Source: Metopolophium dirhodum
Taxonomy: Eukaryota > Arthropoda > Insecta > Hemiptera > Aphididae
Assembly (NCBI RefSeq): GCF_019925205.1
Contig: NC_083561.1
Span: 23,683,217-23,747,216 of the forward strand
Length of the DNA: 64,000 nt
Direction: 5' to 3'
The notes beneath the pieces are model-generated. The model ran no database searches, was not told the DNA's origin, and was given only the letters and a program-made list of their open reading frames with translations. Below are positions 12,901 through 25,530 of this stretch, piece by piece. Numbering within the stretch: the first letter of the stretch is position 1; the number at the start of each line of letters is the position of its first letter. A program made the translations under genes and the position numbers.

Positions 12901-14636
12901 TAAACACTCTATACTTTACGTACCTATATATATGTATATTATCTAAAGGTTATCTGAATATTAAAATATTATATTTTATAGACTATAGACCATAGGGCTG
13001 TTATGGTGTACATATGGTATACATAACGATAATCGGTCGGTGTTCGACTGAGGTTCGAAAAAGGTCGTCTTAGCGTGTGTGCATGTGTGTGTGTGTGTAG
13101 CGTGTACTATAGGTGCCGTTTAGATAGGGGGAAAAAAACCCGAAAAATAACGTGCACATTGCACTGTGGGGGTTAGAGATAGGTCGAAAGCGATAAATAT
13201 ATTACGATAGTCTAAAACGAATCACGTGTTTTGAATACATGGATCTTGTGAATAATGAATATTATACTGTTTTATCCCTAGAAATAAGTCTTTTGATAAT
13301 ATGAACCACAGAAAATTACGATACGATGGTCTGATGATTTCGAATGTAATGATCAGGAATTCAACACGTGAACCGACGTATTTTTCGACTCCGGTGTTAA
13401 AACAATAACGACGTATTTAAATTATTGAAGACTTACTGATAGTGGATAATGGATATACTAGAATATTGTAGGAAAAGCTATGCTGAAATTAAATTTGTGT
13501 TGTCAAACAAATGGTACTTATAGACTATAGTCATAAACGCCAACATTGAGAGGACTTTAGCGGCTAAACCCTTCCACCCAAAATGTCCATAGCCTCCCAA
13601 ACATTTCCTAAATTGTGTTTTAAGCTTATTCAATATTATTAAATAAGGGCTTTAGCCCCTTGCCTCAAATCTCAAACGCTATTTGGGCCTATGCGTATTA
13701 TTATTATATGTAATATGGAACTGGTAGATGTAATGAAATTTCCTAAAATTATTGTTCTTATTTACACTAGCTTATCTCAAACTCAAACACATCTCACTAT
13801 TTATATTTATCTAACTGCAACTGTAGAATATAATTAATTATCATTAAATGTTTTGTCAATGATAAGACTATTGTACAGATGAGTAGCTCTAATTAACTGT
13901 TTTTGTACACCAGCCCGCGGGAGTAAGCGATTGATTAAAATATTATGAGCGTAAATGGTTTTATTAAACGTCATGCTAAAAAACAATATGTGTTTTTACT
14001 GTGATGTTTAAATGGAGTAATGGTTATAAAAAAATTACTGAATAAATCATATTTTGTACTTTTTCCTGTTTGTAAGTATTTAACCTTTTACGAGATCGTT
14101 TGCCCGTATGCGATCGTTCGGTAATAACCGTAAAGTATAAATATTTATTCTTTCGTCATAATAATATGAACGAACTTTCGAATACAACAACATAAGTCAT
14201 AACGTAATATATTACAATAAAAATTACAGTCTTACTCACATACCATATATAGCCTATAATACGTAGGTACTATTATTATACGATGCAGGTATTACATACC
14301 TAGTTGACATTTTAGCTTTATGTTATGTTTAGAATAGAATATCTATACGGCTTTATATAATATAATACATAGGCACTTATATAATAATATGTAGGCCCTT
14401 GCTTGAATTCGGGAAAATACATTTTTATATTTATTATATTACAATAATATATTATGTATACATAATATACATATATTATGTTTGTTTGATTGACATTTAA
14501 ACATAACTAAACTAATATATCTCAACCATTTTGTACTTTATATTTATATATATTTTTTATGTTAGATTTTAAATAACAATCTTAATGAGCAATTATTGTC
14601 AAATCCTCCAAATAATAAAAAAAATTCTATTATTGA
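12901..14636. other. Intergenic DNA with probable old repeat fragment
   Basis: No gene is seen. The stretch at about 13540-13700, including GGACTTTAGCGGCTAAACCC and GGGCTTTAGCCCC, has a different composition from its flanks and resembles, from memory, aphid interspersed repeats. No ends could be defined. Confidence 0.35.
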
Positions 14637-14996
14637 TATATATATACCCAAATAGTGGATCGGTACATATATGAGCGAAGAGATAACTAGTACAAAATAT
14701 TTATAGGATTAACAGAATATTATGATAAAGCGTACAAAACAGCAATGGCATATTTTTATATAAAACTAGATAAAGAAATTAACGATCCAATAGTTGAGGT
14801 ACTGCAGAACTAGAATAAAAATCATATTCAATGGAATTAACGTGGTATCGAATCATATTTTATATTAATTATAGATGGTACAGTGGGAAGGGACATGCAA
14901 GATAAATTGGTTTCTGGTGAACCAAGCTGCAGATACACGGAAATAAATTCTGGAGAGTAAGAAGTGAAATCAGAGGCATCCGATGATGCCATTTAG
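14637..14996 (+). pseudogene. Decayed reading frame of unknown origin
   Basis: One plus-strand frame reads with protein-like composition for about 120 codons but is broken by in-frame stops at 14688, 14811, 14838 and 14958, ending at the stop at 14997. The best segments are 40 codons (14691-14810, with TEYYDKAYKTAMAYF) and 39 codons (14841-14957, with IDGTVGRDMQDKLVSG). Lys/Asp/Glu/Gly/Val content and absence of Ile/Asn/Tyr runs separate it from the surrounding AT-rich noise. That all segments lie in the same frame argues for one ancestral coding region without frameshifts. I do not recognise the family; a transposon, captured viral or host gene fragment are all possible. It ends just before a short inverted-repeat element. 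Confidence 0.35.
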
Positions 14997-15010
14997 GACG
15001 ATAATATACA

Positions 15011-15095
15011 TTAAGGGGATCGTTGGCGGATAGTTTTTAAGCAGTTAGAATTAGGCAATTTTCAAATTGCATGCATCCACCACCGATCCCCTTAA
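15011..15095. mobile_element. Short TTAA-flanked inverted-repeat (MITE-like) element
   Basis: TTAAGGGGATCGTTGGCGGA at 15011-15030 is mirrored by TCCACCACCGATCCCCTTAA at 15076-15095, with two mismatches. TTAA at both outer edges would be the target duplication of a 77-bp element with ends GGGGATCG. TTAA duplication suggests a piggyBac-like mobiliser; reading the duplication as TTA/TAA would instead suggest PIF/Harbinger. No coding capacity. Confidence 0.7.
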
Positions 15096-15149
15096 ATAAT
15101 ATAATATATTATGTGTGTGTAAATGTGTAATGTGTATGCGGCCACAATG

Positions 15150-15900
15150 TAACGATGTGTGTGGTGGTGCGACTTATCTATACCGTTATCAATTATTTGC
15201 GTATACGAATTTCGTCAGCTTCGACTCGTGTGCCTGCAGTTACGTGTACGCAAAATGAACAAAAAAACAACCTCCCTCACTGGTGGGATTTTTCCACCCG
15301 GGCCCCCTCCCCCCTCCCCGCACCACGGGAATTTTCGCGGCCTCCTCCCCTCGCCAGCGCCGAAGTTTTCCAATTAAAAGCCATTACTGCAGCGAAAAGT
15401 TAAAAGGCGCTCGCGCCTGTTTTTCAATCAGCCGAACAACTCGGCAAAAACCGATATGCTCTGCTATGCCACGGGGCATTCACGCACACAAATAATAACC
15501 GGCCGCGGAGACGACGCCGCGAGTATGGAACGGAGAGGTAAGCGCGGGGCAGACCGCCGCCGTTTTCTCCATCCCCTTCACCCTTTCGCGTGGGGTATAA
15601 AAATAAGAGTGAAATAAAAAAAATAAGAAAAAAAAAATACGAACCATAGTGTGTAACGAAAGGATCTCGATATCCACTCTCTCTAAAAAGTGGGTTTCTT
15701 ATTGAAATCAAACAGTCGATTGATAACGGCGCGGCGGCGGGGCTCGCATGATTAATGGTCGTTCCGCGGGCGGGGTGATGGCGGTGAGCTCGCCCGCCGA
15801 AAGTCTCGTGGCGATGCAAAAAAGGAAACACGAAAATAGGTTTTTCGCGATTCGAATAAAAACGCAAACGTCAGAATGACTTTAAGCCATCGCCTGCGCG
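15150..15900. promoter_or_regulatory. GC-rich island with a Hox/Exd-type site, 6.3 kb 3' of Scr
   Basis: This segment is CpG-rich over about 750 bases and contains TGATTAATGG at 15749-15758, which fits the TGATNNATNN consensus for Hox/Exd dimers, plus CGATTGATAA at 15717-15726. Overlapping frames on both strands, up to 147 codons on the minus strand, have no recognisable domain and reflect GC content. A cis-regulatory element is plausible but unproven. Confidence 0.35.
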
Positions 15901-16688
15901 CCGCCGACAGTTTTAAATGCGAAACCGATTTCGGTGGATGAAATAAAAATATAATAATGTAAAAATGTTATAATACGCATGCGCGCGCGAAAATCACGTC
16001 AGACTTTTGACACAATATTTCTATACGCGGCGGCCATCGCGGTGACCATCGTATTTTACGTAATATAATTTATTGAATATTGTATTATTATAATTAGTTA
16101 TTTAATAATAATAATAAAAACAGGGCGAAACGTTTAAGCGTTATATTAGTGTACCTACAAATAATATTTTGTTTAGCAATCGAATAAAGTCGAAAGCACA
16201 AAATACTTTCGGAACTATATAAGCAGTTCGCAATATACTATGCAGTACGCGCCCTCCACGTGCACTGCAGCAACAGCGTGAAGGGGTGTCGAAGTCATAT
16301 TATACCGACGCAATTTAAAGTTGTCAGTTACTGTCTATGCTCCCTGCTTCTTTCCATCCGAAATCGTCGTTGTAGATGGTTAATTTTCGGATGGTCGGGG
16401 AAATGTTGACAAACGATTTTTCCGCGGCGGACGACAATTAATAACACTGCTTCAGCAGTCTGCGTACACCGAAAAATTGGAAAATAGTTCCCGCGACGTC
16501 CGTCCGCGCGGGAGTTGAAAAAATAAAACAATTTAAGTGCTGAGACCCATTAATATTGTCATAAATACATCGATAATTCTCTTTTTACACTAATGCAGCG
16601 ACGTGTTAATCGCATTATACGCACAGTATTATTCACTTCATATTATGCGGTATAAAATGACCTAGAGTAAAATGTATTCACACATACA

Positions 16689-16751
<63 letters not shown>

Positions 16752-19180
16752 TGTGTGAATGAATAAGTCTATTGTTGAAATAGTGCGAAATCCAAATGCA
16801 TTAATCGGCTATAATATTAATTATTATTATGCACACCGGAGATTATACAATAGGTATGTATGAGTTTTGTCTTACTATTTGCACGTTACAATCGATGTCT
16901 TTGTGGAAAACGAATATTATACACTTATGCAAATAATCACTGGTAAAAAATATATAGGTAACGTCACAAACCGTAACGGAATCTATAATAATATATACTT
17001 ACGTCAATAACGTCTGCTGCAGCAGGTGTGTGTCTGGCTGTACGCATTTTATAATACATAATATTGTAATGTGTAGGTACCTACAGCGTAGGTCTTTGGA
17101 AACTCGCAATATCGAAGTACAGAGATTGCGTCGTTACGCAATAACAATATGTGTACGTTTTTTCCGTCCTTTTTTTGAATAGGCTCGCGTTTATTTTTAG
17201 TCTCGTCTTAAAATTTGAATAACGCGTGGCCGTGAACGCGGGTCGCCGCCGCGTTTCAATGAATAATTTACAGTGGCTATCGGATTATTCCGAAATAGAA
17301 AAATTGCACCATAATACATTCGGTCGGCGGACCAAGGTCCGGAGTATGCGTATCACCGGCTATATACCTGTATTATGCAGGTATATAAATTGTGTATAAT
17401 ATAATAGTGCGTCGTTCGAGTGGTAACAAACCTGAACGTGAGCCCCACCGCGTCTGTGCGGCGTGCATTTCCTTTGGACAGTATTATTATTATATTATTA
17501 TTGCAGTATTATGTTTAAAAAAGTGTACTCACGACCACACAACCTGCAGCTGTGCCGAGTGGTAGTAACCGCGAAGTGGACGATTCGTCAATCGAAGGCC
17601 TCGTGCACAAAGTCGACGAAGGGAGCTCATACCTAGAACTTTGTACTCCCCTAACAATTAAATAGGTAGTAACAACATACTATACGTTATTAATCCAAAT
17701 AAAAAAAATTTGAGGAGTTATTTTTAAAAGTTTTTTTTTTAATATCGTGACTCGTTGTTGGGCTCAAATTTGCATTTGCGCCAAAGCACAATAATCGCTA
17801 CATGCTGCAATTACTATCACAATAATTAACAAGCTACGGCACTGTGCACGATGCACGTAATGCATAAATGCACTCCCGAAAAGACGATTATTCACGCAGG
17901 AGCTCAGTTCAACAAAATACTTTGGTCGAGATCGAGACGAAACCTCGATTGCTGCAGTTGACTATATATTATGCATGTTATAAAATAGCTATAACTGATT
18001 TTCCCGGATTTCATTGTAAAAATGCTGCTGAATTTAAAAGTGGCCAAATTTTTTAACAGTACCTACCGTATATTATATGACTCCACATTAAATCGAAATT
18101 TCCGCAATATGGATTATATTCATTTTTAATTCCTTATTAATCAATACTATATATTATATTGTACAATAATTCCTATCACTAACTGTATACAATTACACGA
18201 ATAGTTTCATCTCCGATAGCAATGCCTATAGTGTCTAAGGTAACACGATATAAAATATATTTATTATTATCATAGGTAATGTTAATACCGCAGCTATTAC
18301 CCATTAGGAATATGCGTTTACCTATATTATGTCCAACCATATACCTATTACGTATTTACGTGATAACCTGTATGTATAACCTACCCGTAAACATGCGTTA
18401 CACAAATCAACATCACAATGGGTTATGTTAGGTTAGTATATTACCTAACCTACACGGCAATTCTCAATATACAATATAATATTATAATACTATGCGTAAG
18501 CTCATGAATATAAATAACAATAATCTGTTGTTTTTCTTAATTGTTACATCTGTTCGTTTAAGTTGTTATTTATGTTTTTAATTGAATCGTTTGAGCTTTA
18601 TATTATTATGCTTTTCGACGTTTGAACGCATGATTGGATATTATAAACTCACGACTTTATTACCTATATTGTACACGCTCGCAAGTCGCACAAGTATGCG
18701 ATCGTGTACCTATTGAATGTTCGTTCGAGAGTGTGACCGAGTGAATGAGTAATGACTATTACCGAAACCAATAAAAAAATAAAATTTAAAGTTAATGTTA
18801 ATGCGTGGTGTAGTCAACTTAACATACACGCGAGTGACGATGGGAATATAACGGCGTTGCAGTCGTCATCGTGCCCTGCAAAGGGTTTATCGTAAAAAAC
18901 GTAAAACCTCCTCTCTTCGACGGCTTCAGTACATATATGTACCTACACATACCCAATACCAATAAAGTATAGCTACTTAATGATGTTATAAAGACTTGAT
19001 TAAACGCTGTTCGTTCGTTGCAGGACTGCGCCCCTCAAAAAAGTCAATTACTGATTCAATAATATTATTATGTATATGTACAGTCGTTATTATTATTAGG
19101 TATCGGAAACAGTGTTGCGACAGCAGCTACACAACCCATTAAAATACAAATCGAGAATCGAGGAACAAAAAAATAACACG
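15901..19180. other. Intergenic DNA, mixed composition
   Basis: No gene is recognised. It contains a long AC microsatellite listed separately, CG-containing patches at 16200-16530 and 17215-17600, and otherwise AT-rich sequence. The patch at 16210-16290 has a TATATAAG word (16216-16223, plus strand) in a core-promoter-like setting. Short frames at 16328-16531 and 17868-18056 show no motif. Confidence 0.45.
16691..16749. repeat. (AC)n dinucleotide microsatellite
   Basis: An uninterrupted AC tract of about 29 units, the longest pure dinucleotide array in the window and a likely length-polymorphic locus. Confidence 0.98.
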
Positions 19181-20050
19181 CACACTATGTTTATTTCATT
19201 ATTTTTTTTATTATTATCATCGTTTGGATTCTTACAGAGAATTTTCAAAACACACCGTAACATCTTTTAACATAATATTATCTATTTACAATGGAAAAAA
19301 AAATTAAAAATTAAAACAGGCATATAATTTTTTATATAGTATATAATATATTAATTTATTATATATGTATATATATATTCATATTATAATATTAAATATT
19401 ATAGTAATTAAAAAAAAAATTCTTGCAGGTTTCTTCTTCACGGTATAATATTATGTTATAATATTATTATTCGTGTGTAAAACTGTGAAAATATTTGTAT
19501 ATAATCGTATTATATAATAAACCTTGTAGATAAACTATACGCGTTTAAAATTTAATGTATATTACTATGTACAAATTATTATCATTGAAACATATAATTT
19601 ATTGTTTTGATTATAATAATTTATTTATGCTCTCGATCGATACTCTAATGATTCGAGACAAAAAAAATATATCATGAGTGACAGCAACATGACAAGACTA
19701 ATAATTATAAATTAATATATTAATATTTTTATTTTCTATACAGTATACGCTATGATAGAATCGTCTTTCTACATCTAGTTTACATTTTTTTTTCTTTTTA
19801 CAACAAAAATCAAACAATAAATATTGCACTTTTATAATAGTTAAATAGTTTTGAAACAAAATATCGTCATCGACATAGCAAAAAATCAAAAAAAAGCCTG
19901 GAAACTGTTCATGATTTAAAAAAAAATATAGGAGAATAAAATAATTAAAGAAAGAACAATAAAATAAGAAAACAAATCATAAAAAAACAACTAGGTATTT
20001 TAATGTTTAAATATCTTGTTCTTAGAAACTAAAACATAATAATGATAATA

Positions 20051-20054
<4 letters not shown>

Positions 20055-20089
<35 letters not shown>
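20055..20089. repeat. (AAT)n microsatellite
   Basis: A run of AAT/ATA trinucleotide units in the Scr 3' flank. Confidence 0.9.
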
Positions 20090-20091
<2 letters not shown>

Positions 20092-20583
20092 TAAAGAAAA
20101 ATCACAGACTCTGGGTTAACACATTTACAGAAAATAGTTACAGCGTAATTTATAATATATTTTATACCTTTTTATACTATTTAAGTATATGTATATATAT
20201 TATATATAGAATATTTACATTTTGTTGTTTCATATAATATGATGAATAATTTACAATAAAACCGTATAATATAGTAAAAATACTAATAATATCAACACGA
20301 TAGTTGTACGTGTGCGACGACGTATAAATAATATAATATAATATGATATATTATTATAACGATTTTAAAATTACATTGTACATTTTTTTCTTAATTTCGT
20401 GAAAACCGGTTTGAGTGCAATAGTAAAATACAATGAAATATTGTATTTTTATGTAATATTGCGTACATAAATAGGTTTCATTATAATTTTATAATATTAT
20501 AGTACTGCCGATGAGTTCGTTTCCGATAAAACTCTGCCTAAAAGCGTGTAACATTTTATGAGTGCGGATTCTATCCAACCCTA

Positions 20584-20599
20584 CCCCCCCCCCCCCCCC
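20584..20599. repeat. C16 homopolymer
   Basis: Sixteen consecutive C residues, read as G16 on the Scr sense strand, followed by a short CG-rich patch to about 20640. Confidence 0.95.
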
Positions 20600-22162
20600 A
20601 TACGCTCCTCCGGTCTTCCGGTCCTCGTCGGGATCGATGGCTAAAAATTAAAGTGTGATAGCGGAAGTCGAATAGGTGAGAAAGTCGCTCGCTGTCGATT
20701 TATCGATTTTTTGGAGATCGCGGAGGTTCGTTGACAAGAAACCCACTTCAAATTATTTGAAAATATTAATATTTTCCGGTTTGTTATGACGTGAGAATTA
20801 TGTGTGCCTCCTATGTGTATGCGACAGTGCGACGGCGTATTAACGGCATGAAACAACAATGGTACTTATTATTATAATAATACACTTGTGAAATAATCGA
20901 TCTATACGAATAATGCGATCAATGTCATTGACGAAAACCGTCGAAATCAATCGGGCGCGCTCAAAATAGTTATCGCTCAAAATAGTAAAAATGTACGATA
21001 TACACCGGACACATAATATTATTATAATAAGTAGTTATTTGTGCGCGCCGTATAATGTGCGATACGTATAGGTACTAATAAAGTTTTACACATCCGATCG
21101 ATCCCGCGCAATTGTCTCCTCCTTTCTTATCATATTTTTTTTATTTTCGCGCATCATCGTCTCTCTATTGCACAAATAGTTATTGCTACGATGTACGTAA
21201 CGAATAATAATTGATAGGTACCTCCGATTATAGTCCTAAATGTTAATTCTCGCCTACACAGCGGCACACGAACCGCGGGTGTTATCTATACATTATATTC
21301 TGCCGAGTATTAAAATATAGTCTTCTAGGTTGTTTATTTTTCTGTTTTCGTGCTCGGGTACACAACACTCAAATCTTTACGTTCACACCGTCCGGAAACA
21401 GTATATAGCAATTGGGTGTACTATTAAGATAGGGTGTCCGTATCACGCATATTATATACGAACCGAAGATTTTACGATTGCCCACATTTAAAATCGGTCT
21501 TGCAATGGGTGTGTAATTTATTGTCACAATATATAACAAAAAATGGTATGATATAACACGAAATCGAACGAAAGGTGTCGAGAGAAAGGTTTTTTTTTTG
21601 ATTTTTTGTTTTTTTAATACGACGTGCTTCCATTACATTTTATTATATTATTATTTAAAAACACATTTACACAATAGTATTACACGATACAACATAATAT
21701 TATTTAAATTATGATGTCCAAGCGATCAAATTGAATACAAATCGCAATATGAAATGAAATAAAATAGTATTCACCTATAAAATATAAATATATAAATACA
21801 TAATTATAATATATTATATATATATTACTTTTTTTTTAATATCGATATTGTACACTTTTTACACACATATATTATAGTTACAGTGTCATGACGGTCGATA
21901 TGCGGAGTCGCGAATTTCCCGCATACCCGCCCGTCGTGTAACGTTCGCGTGACGCGTTTTCGCACGTCTTACGCGAATTTTATTTTTCAAAATATTTTTT
22001 ACGTATTATTAATTTAACGGTTGTCTTACCTATCGCGTGCTCGCCGCTATAAGCGACGCCGAGGCCGTTGCCCGCCGTCGATGTGGATGAACCGACATCC
22101 GGCGAATGCGACGACGACGACGGCGCCGCTTAAACGGAACCGTTAAATTAATAATACGAATC

Positions 22163-22458
22163 TCAGGTGGTGAGGTGCGTGAAGGGGTACGGGGTGCCGT
22201 AGGGCTGGGCGGCCATGTGATAGTGGTACGGCACCATGTTCATGCTGGCCATCTTGTGCTCCTTTTTCCACTTCATCCGCCTGTTCTGGAACCATATCTT
22301 TATCTGCCGCTCGGTCAGGCACAGCGCGTGCGCGATCTCGATCCTCCGCCGCCTGGTCAGGTACCGGTTGAAGTGGAACTCTTTCTCCAGCTCAAGCGTC
22401 TGGTAACGGGTGTAAGACGTGCGCTGCCGTTTCGTCTCGCCGTTGGCGTTCACCGTAC
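22163..22458 (-). CDS. Scr: Sex combs reduced, coding exon 2 (homeodomain and C-terminus)
   Basis: This exon starts after a T-rich acceptor ending TTTGCAG (AG at 22459-22460). The split codon A+GT gives Ser294, which recreates the conserved linker STVNANGE. The homeodomain is residues 302-361 (22256-22435). It has the arm TKRQRTS that marks Scr, WFQNRRMKWKK in helix 3, and Gln50 and Asn51 for base contact. KMASMN follows directly, also typical of Scr. The tail to the TGA at 22163-22165 is 30 residues, rich in Tyr, His and Pro, and ends HLTT. Drosophila Scr (from memory) has a similar-length tail ending HLSA. With exon 1 the protein is 391 residues. Antp and Ubx are excluded by the arm and linker sequence; Dfd is excluded by the linker and post-homeodomain motif. 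The family assignment is near certain. Confidence 0.97.
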
Positions 22459-22609
22459 CTGCAAACATCGAACGCAAAACGCATGAGAACAAACACTAAT
22501 ATTACAATAATATAATATGTGGTGGTGATGACGATGACGATGGGTGTCTGTCAATTATTGTTATAAGCTGTCCATAGTAAAGGTGTTACGATAACGATAT
22601 ATTATATAA

Positions 22610-22865
22610 ATGTCGTGCAAAGGGTAGGTTTTATAGGAAGGGCCCACATAAAATTTTGGGCCGCTGTACTAAAATATGTTTTTGCGGGCCCTATATACAA
22701 AACTTCCAATAAAATACAACGATACACGTTACTACAGAATTACTTAATATATTATTACATACAATTATATCTTCAAATACCTATCAAAAAACCATTTCAA
22801 CGGGCCCTAAAAATATAGCCGGGCCCCTGTGCTCCATGTCCAACCGCCCAACCTCTAGCGAAGAC
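22610..22865. repeat. Probable repeat fragment with GGGCCC words
   Basis: Within the Scr intron close to exon 2, this segment carries several GGGCCC or GGGCC words near both ends and a GC-rich right end (CCGGGCCCCTGTGCTCC) around an AT-rich core. The ends are loosely inverted. It resembles a degraded interspersed repeat. No superfamily is assigned. Confidence 0.35.
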
Positions 22866-24309
22866 CTTGGGTATATTATATTTTGATATCATTGCAGATT
22901 ATAATTAATAAATATGCTACTAAGTTCTAGTATTTATCAACCTGTATACATATATAAACATAATATAGTGGTATAAAATCGTCACGTTATAATATAGGTA
23001 TTTTCAACTCGCAAGTGCGAACAAAACAAGTTGTGAAAGTATTTTCGTTATACCTCTATACATACTATATTATAGTGTAGTTGTTAAATAAAGGAAGCAG
23101 TAAAAATAATAATTTTCGGAACATCAGGCGATTTAAAATATTATTTGAAATTAACTTTTAATTTTAAATTCAATTTCAGTATCGTTGATTTCACGTTTGA
23201 AGTTATAGTTTTCAACTGTATTCGATCATTTTAAAGACATTTTCTATTTTAGAATAAAATCGACTCAATCGTATTAATCATGGTGTCATAGACGTGCTTT
23301 TCAAAGGTTATCTACGTACAATATGTATAGATTTGAATATTTGTTTTCACAAGTTATTGAAATGGAAATCCAACGGAATTTATTATACGGCGAAAACAGA
23401 AAGGACGATTATGTGTTGCAGCAGCATCTAGGATTTGGAATTAATAATATCGCTACTATTATTACACATACATAGGAGTATCGCGTATAAATATAATATT
23501 ATGTGTGGACATAATTTGATTTACGAGTGCGCAAATTGCAAGGTTCGTCCGTATACAAGTAGCTAAATATAGTATATACGATATGCACATATATAATAAC
23601 ATGTATATTTATACATTTACGTATAGGCTATATAGGTATACCAGAGTGTTATTATGTGAAATTTTTTACTGAAGTACAACACAGAAGTCGTTACTGTATA
23701 ATATGTATAATATTATATATATATATGTGCGCAGTATATAATTTGTGTACACCATCAAGTTAGTATATAAACGGACCCAACCACAGATATATACATTGGG
23801 CGAGCAGACAATACGACGTAATTGACTGTTCGTCACTGGTGCTCGAAACATAGCTCGCGCGTACACACTGTAATCGTTATATACATATAGATATAAATAT
23901 AAATATATATATATACATATTCAGTAAAAGACGTGTATGTATTATGTATAAATATACCTATAAATATATAGGTTTACAAGCATAAAAGAATCGCTGAAAA
24001 GCGCGCAGTGCAGTTGTTATAAATCTCTCGTATAATTAGACAACCTGTTAAACGGTCTAACGAGCATTTTTTCAACACGTCTCGTGACAACGTAGTTATA
24101 TATTATTATCATACGTATAGCTAATGTGTGTTATAATTATTATTATTATTATTAATATTGTAATACGTCCGAGAGGTGTAAGCGTTAATTGTTCGGAGAG
24201 CACACGAGCGCCACGAAGTCTGCTGACGTCTTTATTACTATATATTATAATAATATATACCTGCACGTAATAATATATAATTGTACTCAATCGACTAAAT
24301 TATAATGTC

Positions 24310-25530
24310 ACTGGTGAAAAAATAACGATTTGAACAAAAGTGGTAAAATCGACGGCCGAAACGACTTCTGCAGTTCTTACACAACGGAACAAAAACACCG
24401 GATATCCGTTTCGTCGCGGGCTCCGGTAGGTACGTATATTAAACAGCGAGTGTATACCAATATGTATAATTTTAAATCAGCTGTTAATATCACTGTATAC
24501 GATCCGATATACTGTCGTGAGCGTCACACTCGAAAAACGTTTAATCCCCCAGCCAGCGTCTAGACCGTGTACCGCTGTGCAGCCGGAATTAGTGGTCTGG
24601 TGCGGAGGGTGGAGGGGGAGGTCGCTTTCGAGTAGACATTCCGAGACAAATTTCGTGTACTTACACGACACGGGCATGTCTTTTTTTTGTTTTCCGCGCG
24701 TGTATTCTACTTGTCGGTGGTGACGTGTATATGACACGCGCGTTCAGAGGTTGCCAAAAATACGAAACAAAAAAATAGTCAAAAACGTGATAACATCGAT
24801 AAAACACGACCTGAAAATATGCCTCCTTCTGCCTCTCGCTGACTCACGTACGATATTATTATAATATATTAACAAGCTACACCGCATACGAGTTAAGCTG
24901 CTACGGGGGCTGAAGTATCCCCCCTCGGATACTATTTCAAAGATTCTCTCTCGTCGATGGTTCACCCACAAAAATGTGTACTACTTTACAGACTCTAACA
25001 GTATATAGTATATATTATGTAATTATTAACCGTGTACTTTATACTATGACTATATAATATTTCGCTTATGGTTTTTAATGCTATATTTCGTGTCTACCCC
25101 ACCCTGTATAGCTATATATTACGTCCCTGCGCGTAGGTAAAATATAATATTTTATTATGTAATAATATATCGTCGTCCGAGCGACTGAATCCGAAGTCAG
25201 CCGACGGTTGATTTGGGCACCAATTATTCCAGCGGTTCGAGGTTCTTGTTTATATTTTTCACGCGTCGCGACGACGGGACTCGGTTGTCACCGAGGCAGA
25301 CGACGCGTCTAAAACGGTGACAGATCCGCCTGCGATACGAGACATGTCGGTAATGACGACGTCGTCGTCACCGTCGCCGTCGTCGAGTGGGCGCGCAGTA
25401 ATTATTATTATTATTATACGATTTTTTTTTTTTTTAAATTGTTATACTTTTATATTTTTTTTGTTCGGGAAAACGTCAAAACCGCCGACGAATTTTCGCC
25501 CCGCGAACAGACATTTCGACGACTAGCGGT
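24310..25530. other. Intron island 1 (GC-richer patches)
   Basis: CG-containing patches at 24330-24740 and 25190-25520 stand out from the AT-rich intron. They include a CGTCGTCGTCACCGTCGCCG triplet run. Overlapping short frames on both strands have no motif. Candidate regulatory DNA only. Confidence 0.3.

Larger units (their letters stand above)
19181..22162 (-). other. Immediate 3' flank of Scr, candidate 3' UTR
   Basis: No coding sequence is seen. The first 140 bases below the stop codon are GC-rich, then composition becomes AT-rich with long A and T runs, a 16-base C run at 20584-20599 and an AAT microsatellite. The first AATAAA on the minus strand lies at 21978-21983, about 180 bases past the stop. 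Several more occur further down, so the true polyadenylation site cannot be chosen from sequence. Insect Hox transcripts often have 3' UTRs of a kilobase or more; part of this stretch may be transcribed. Confidence 0.35.

Noticed and set aside
15424..15867. 147-codon minus-strand frame in the GC-rich island
   Set aside because: Three overlapping plus-strand frames are also open in the same island; no domain is present, and codon content follows base composition.
22106..22486. 126-codon plus-strand frame across the homeobox exon
   Set aside because: Antisense of the homeodomain exon; no independent protein features.
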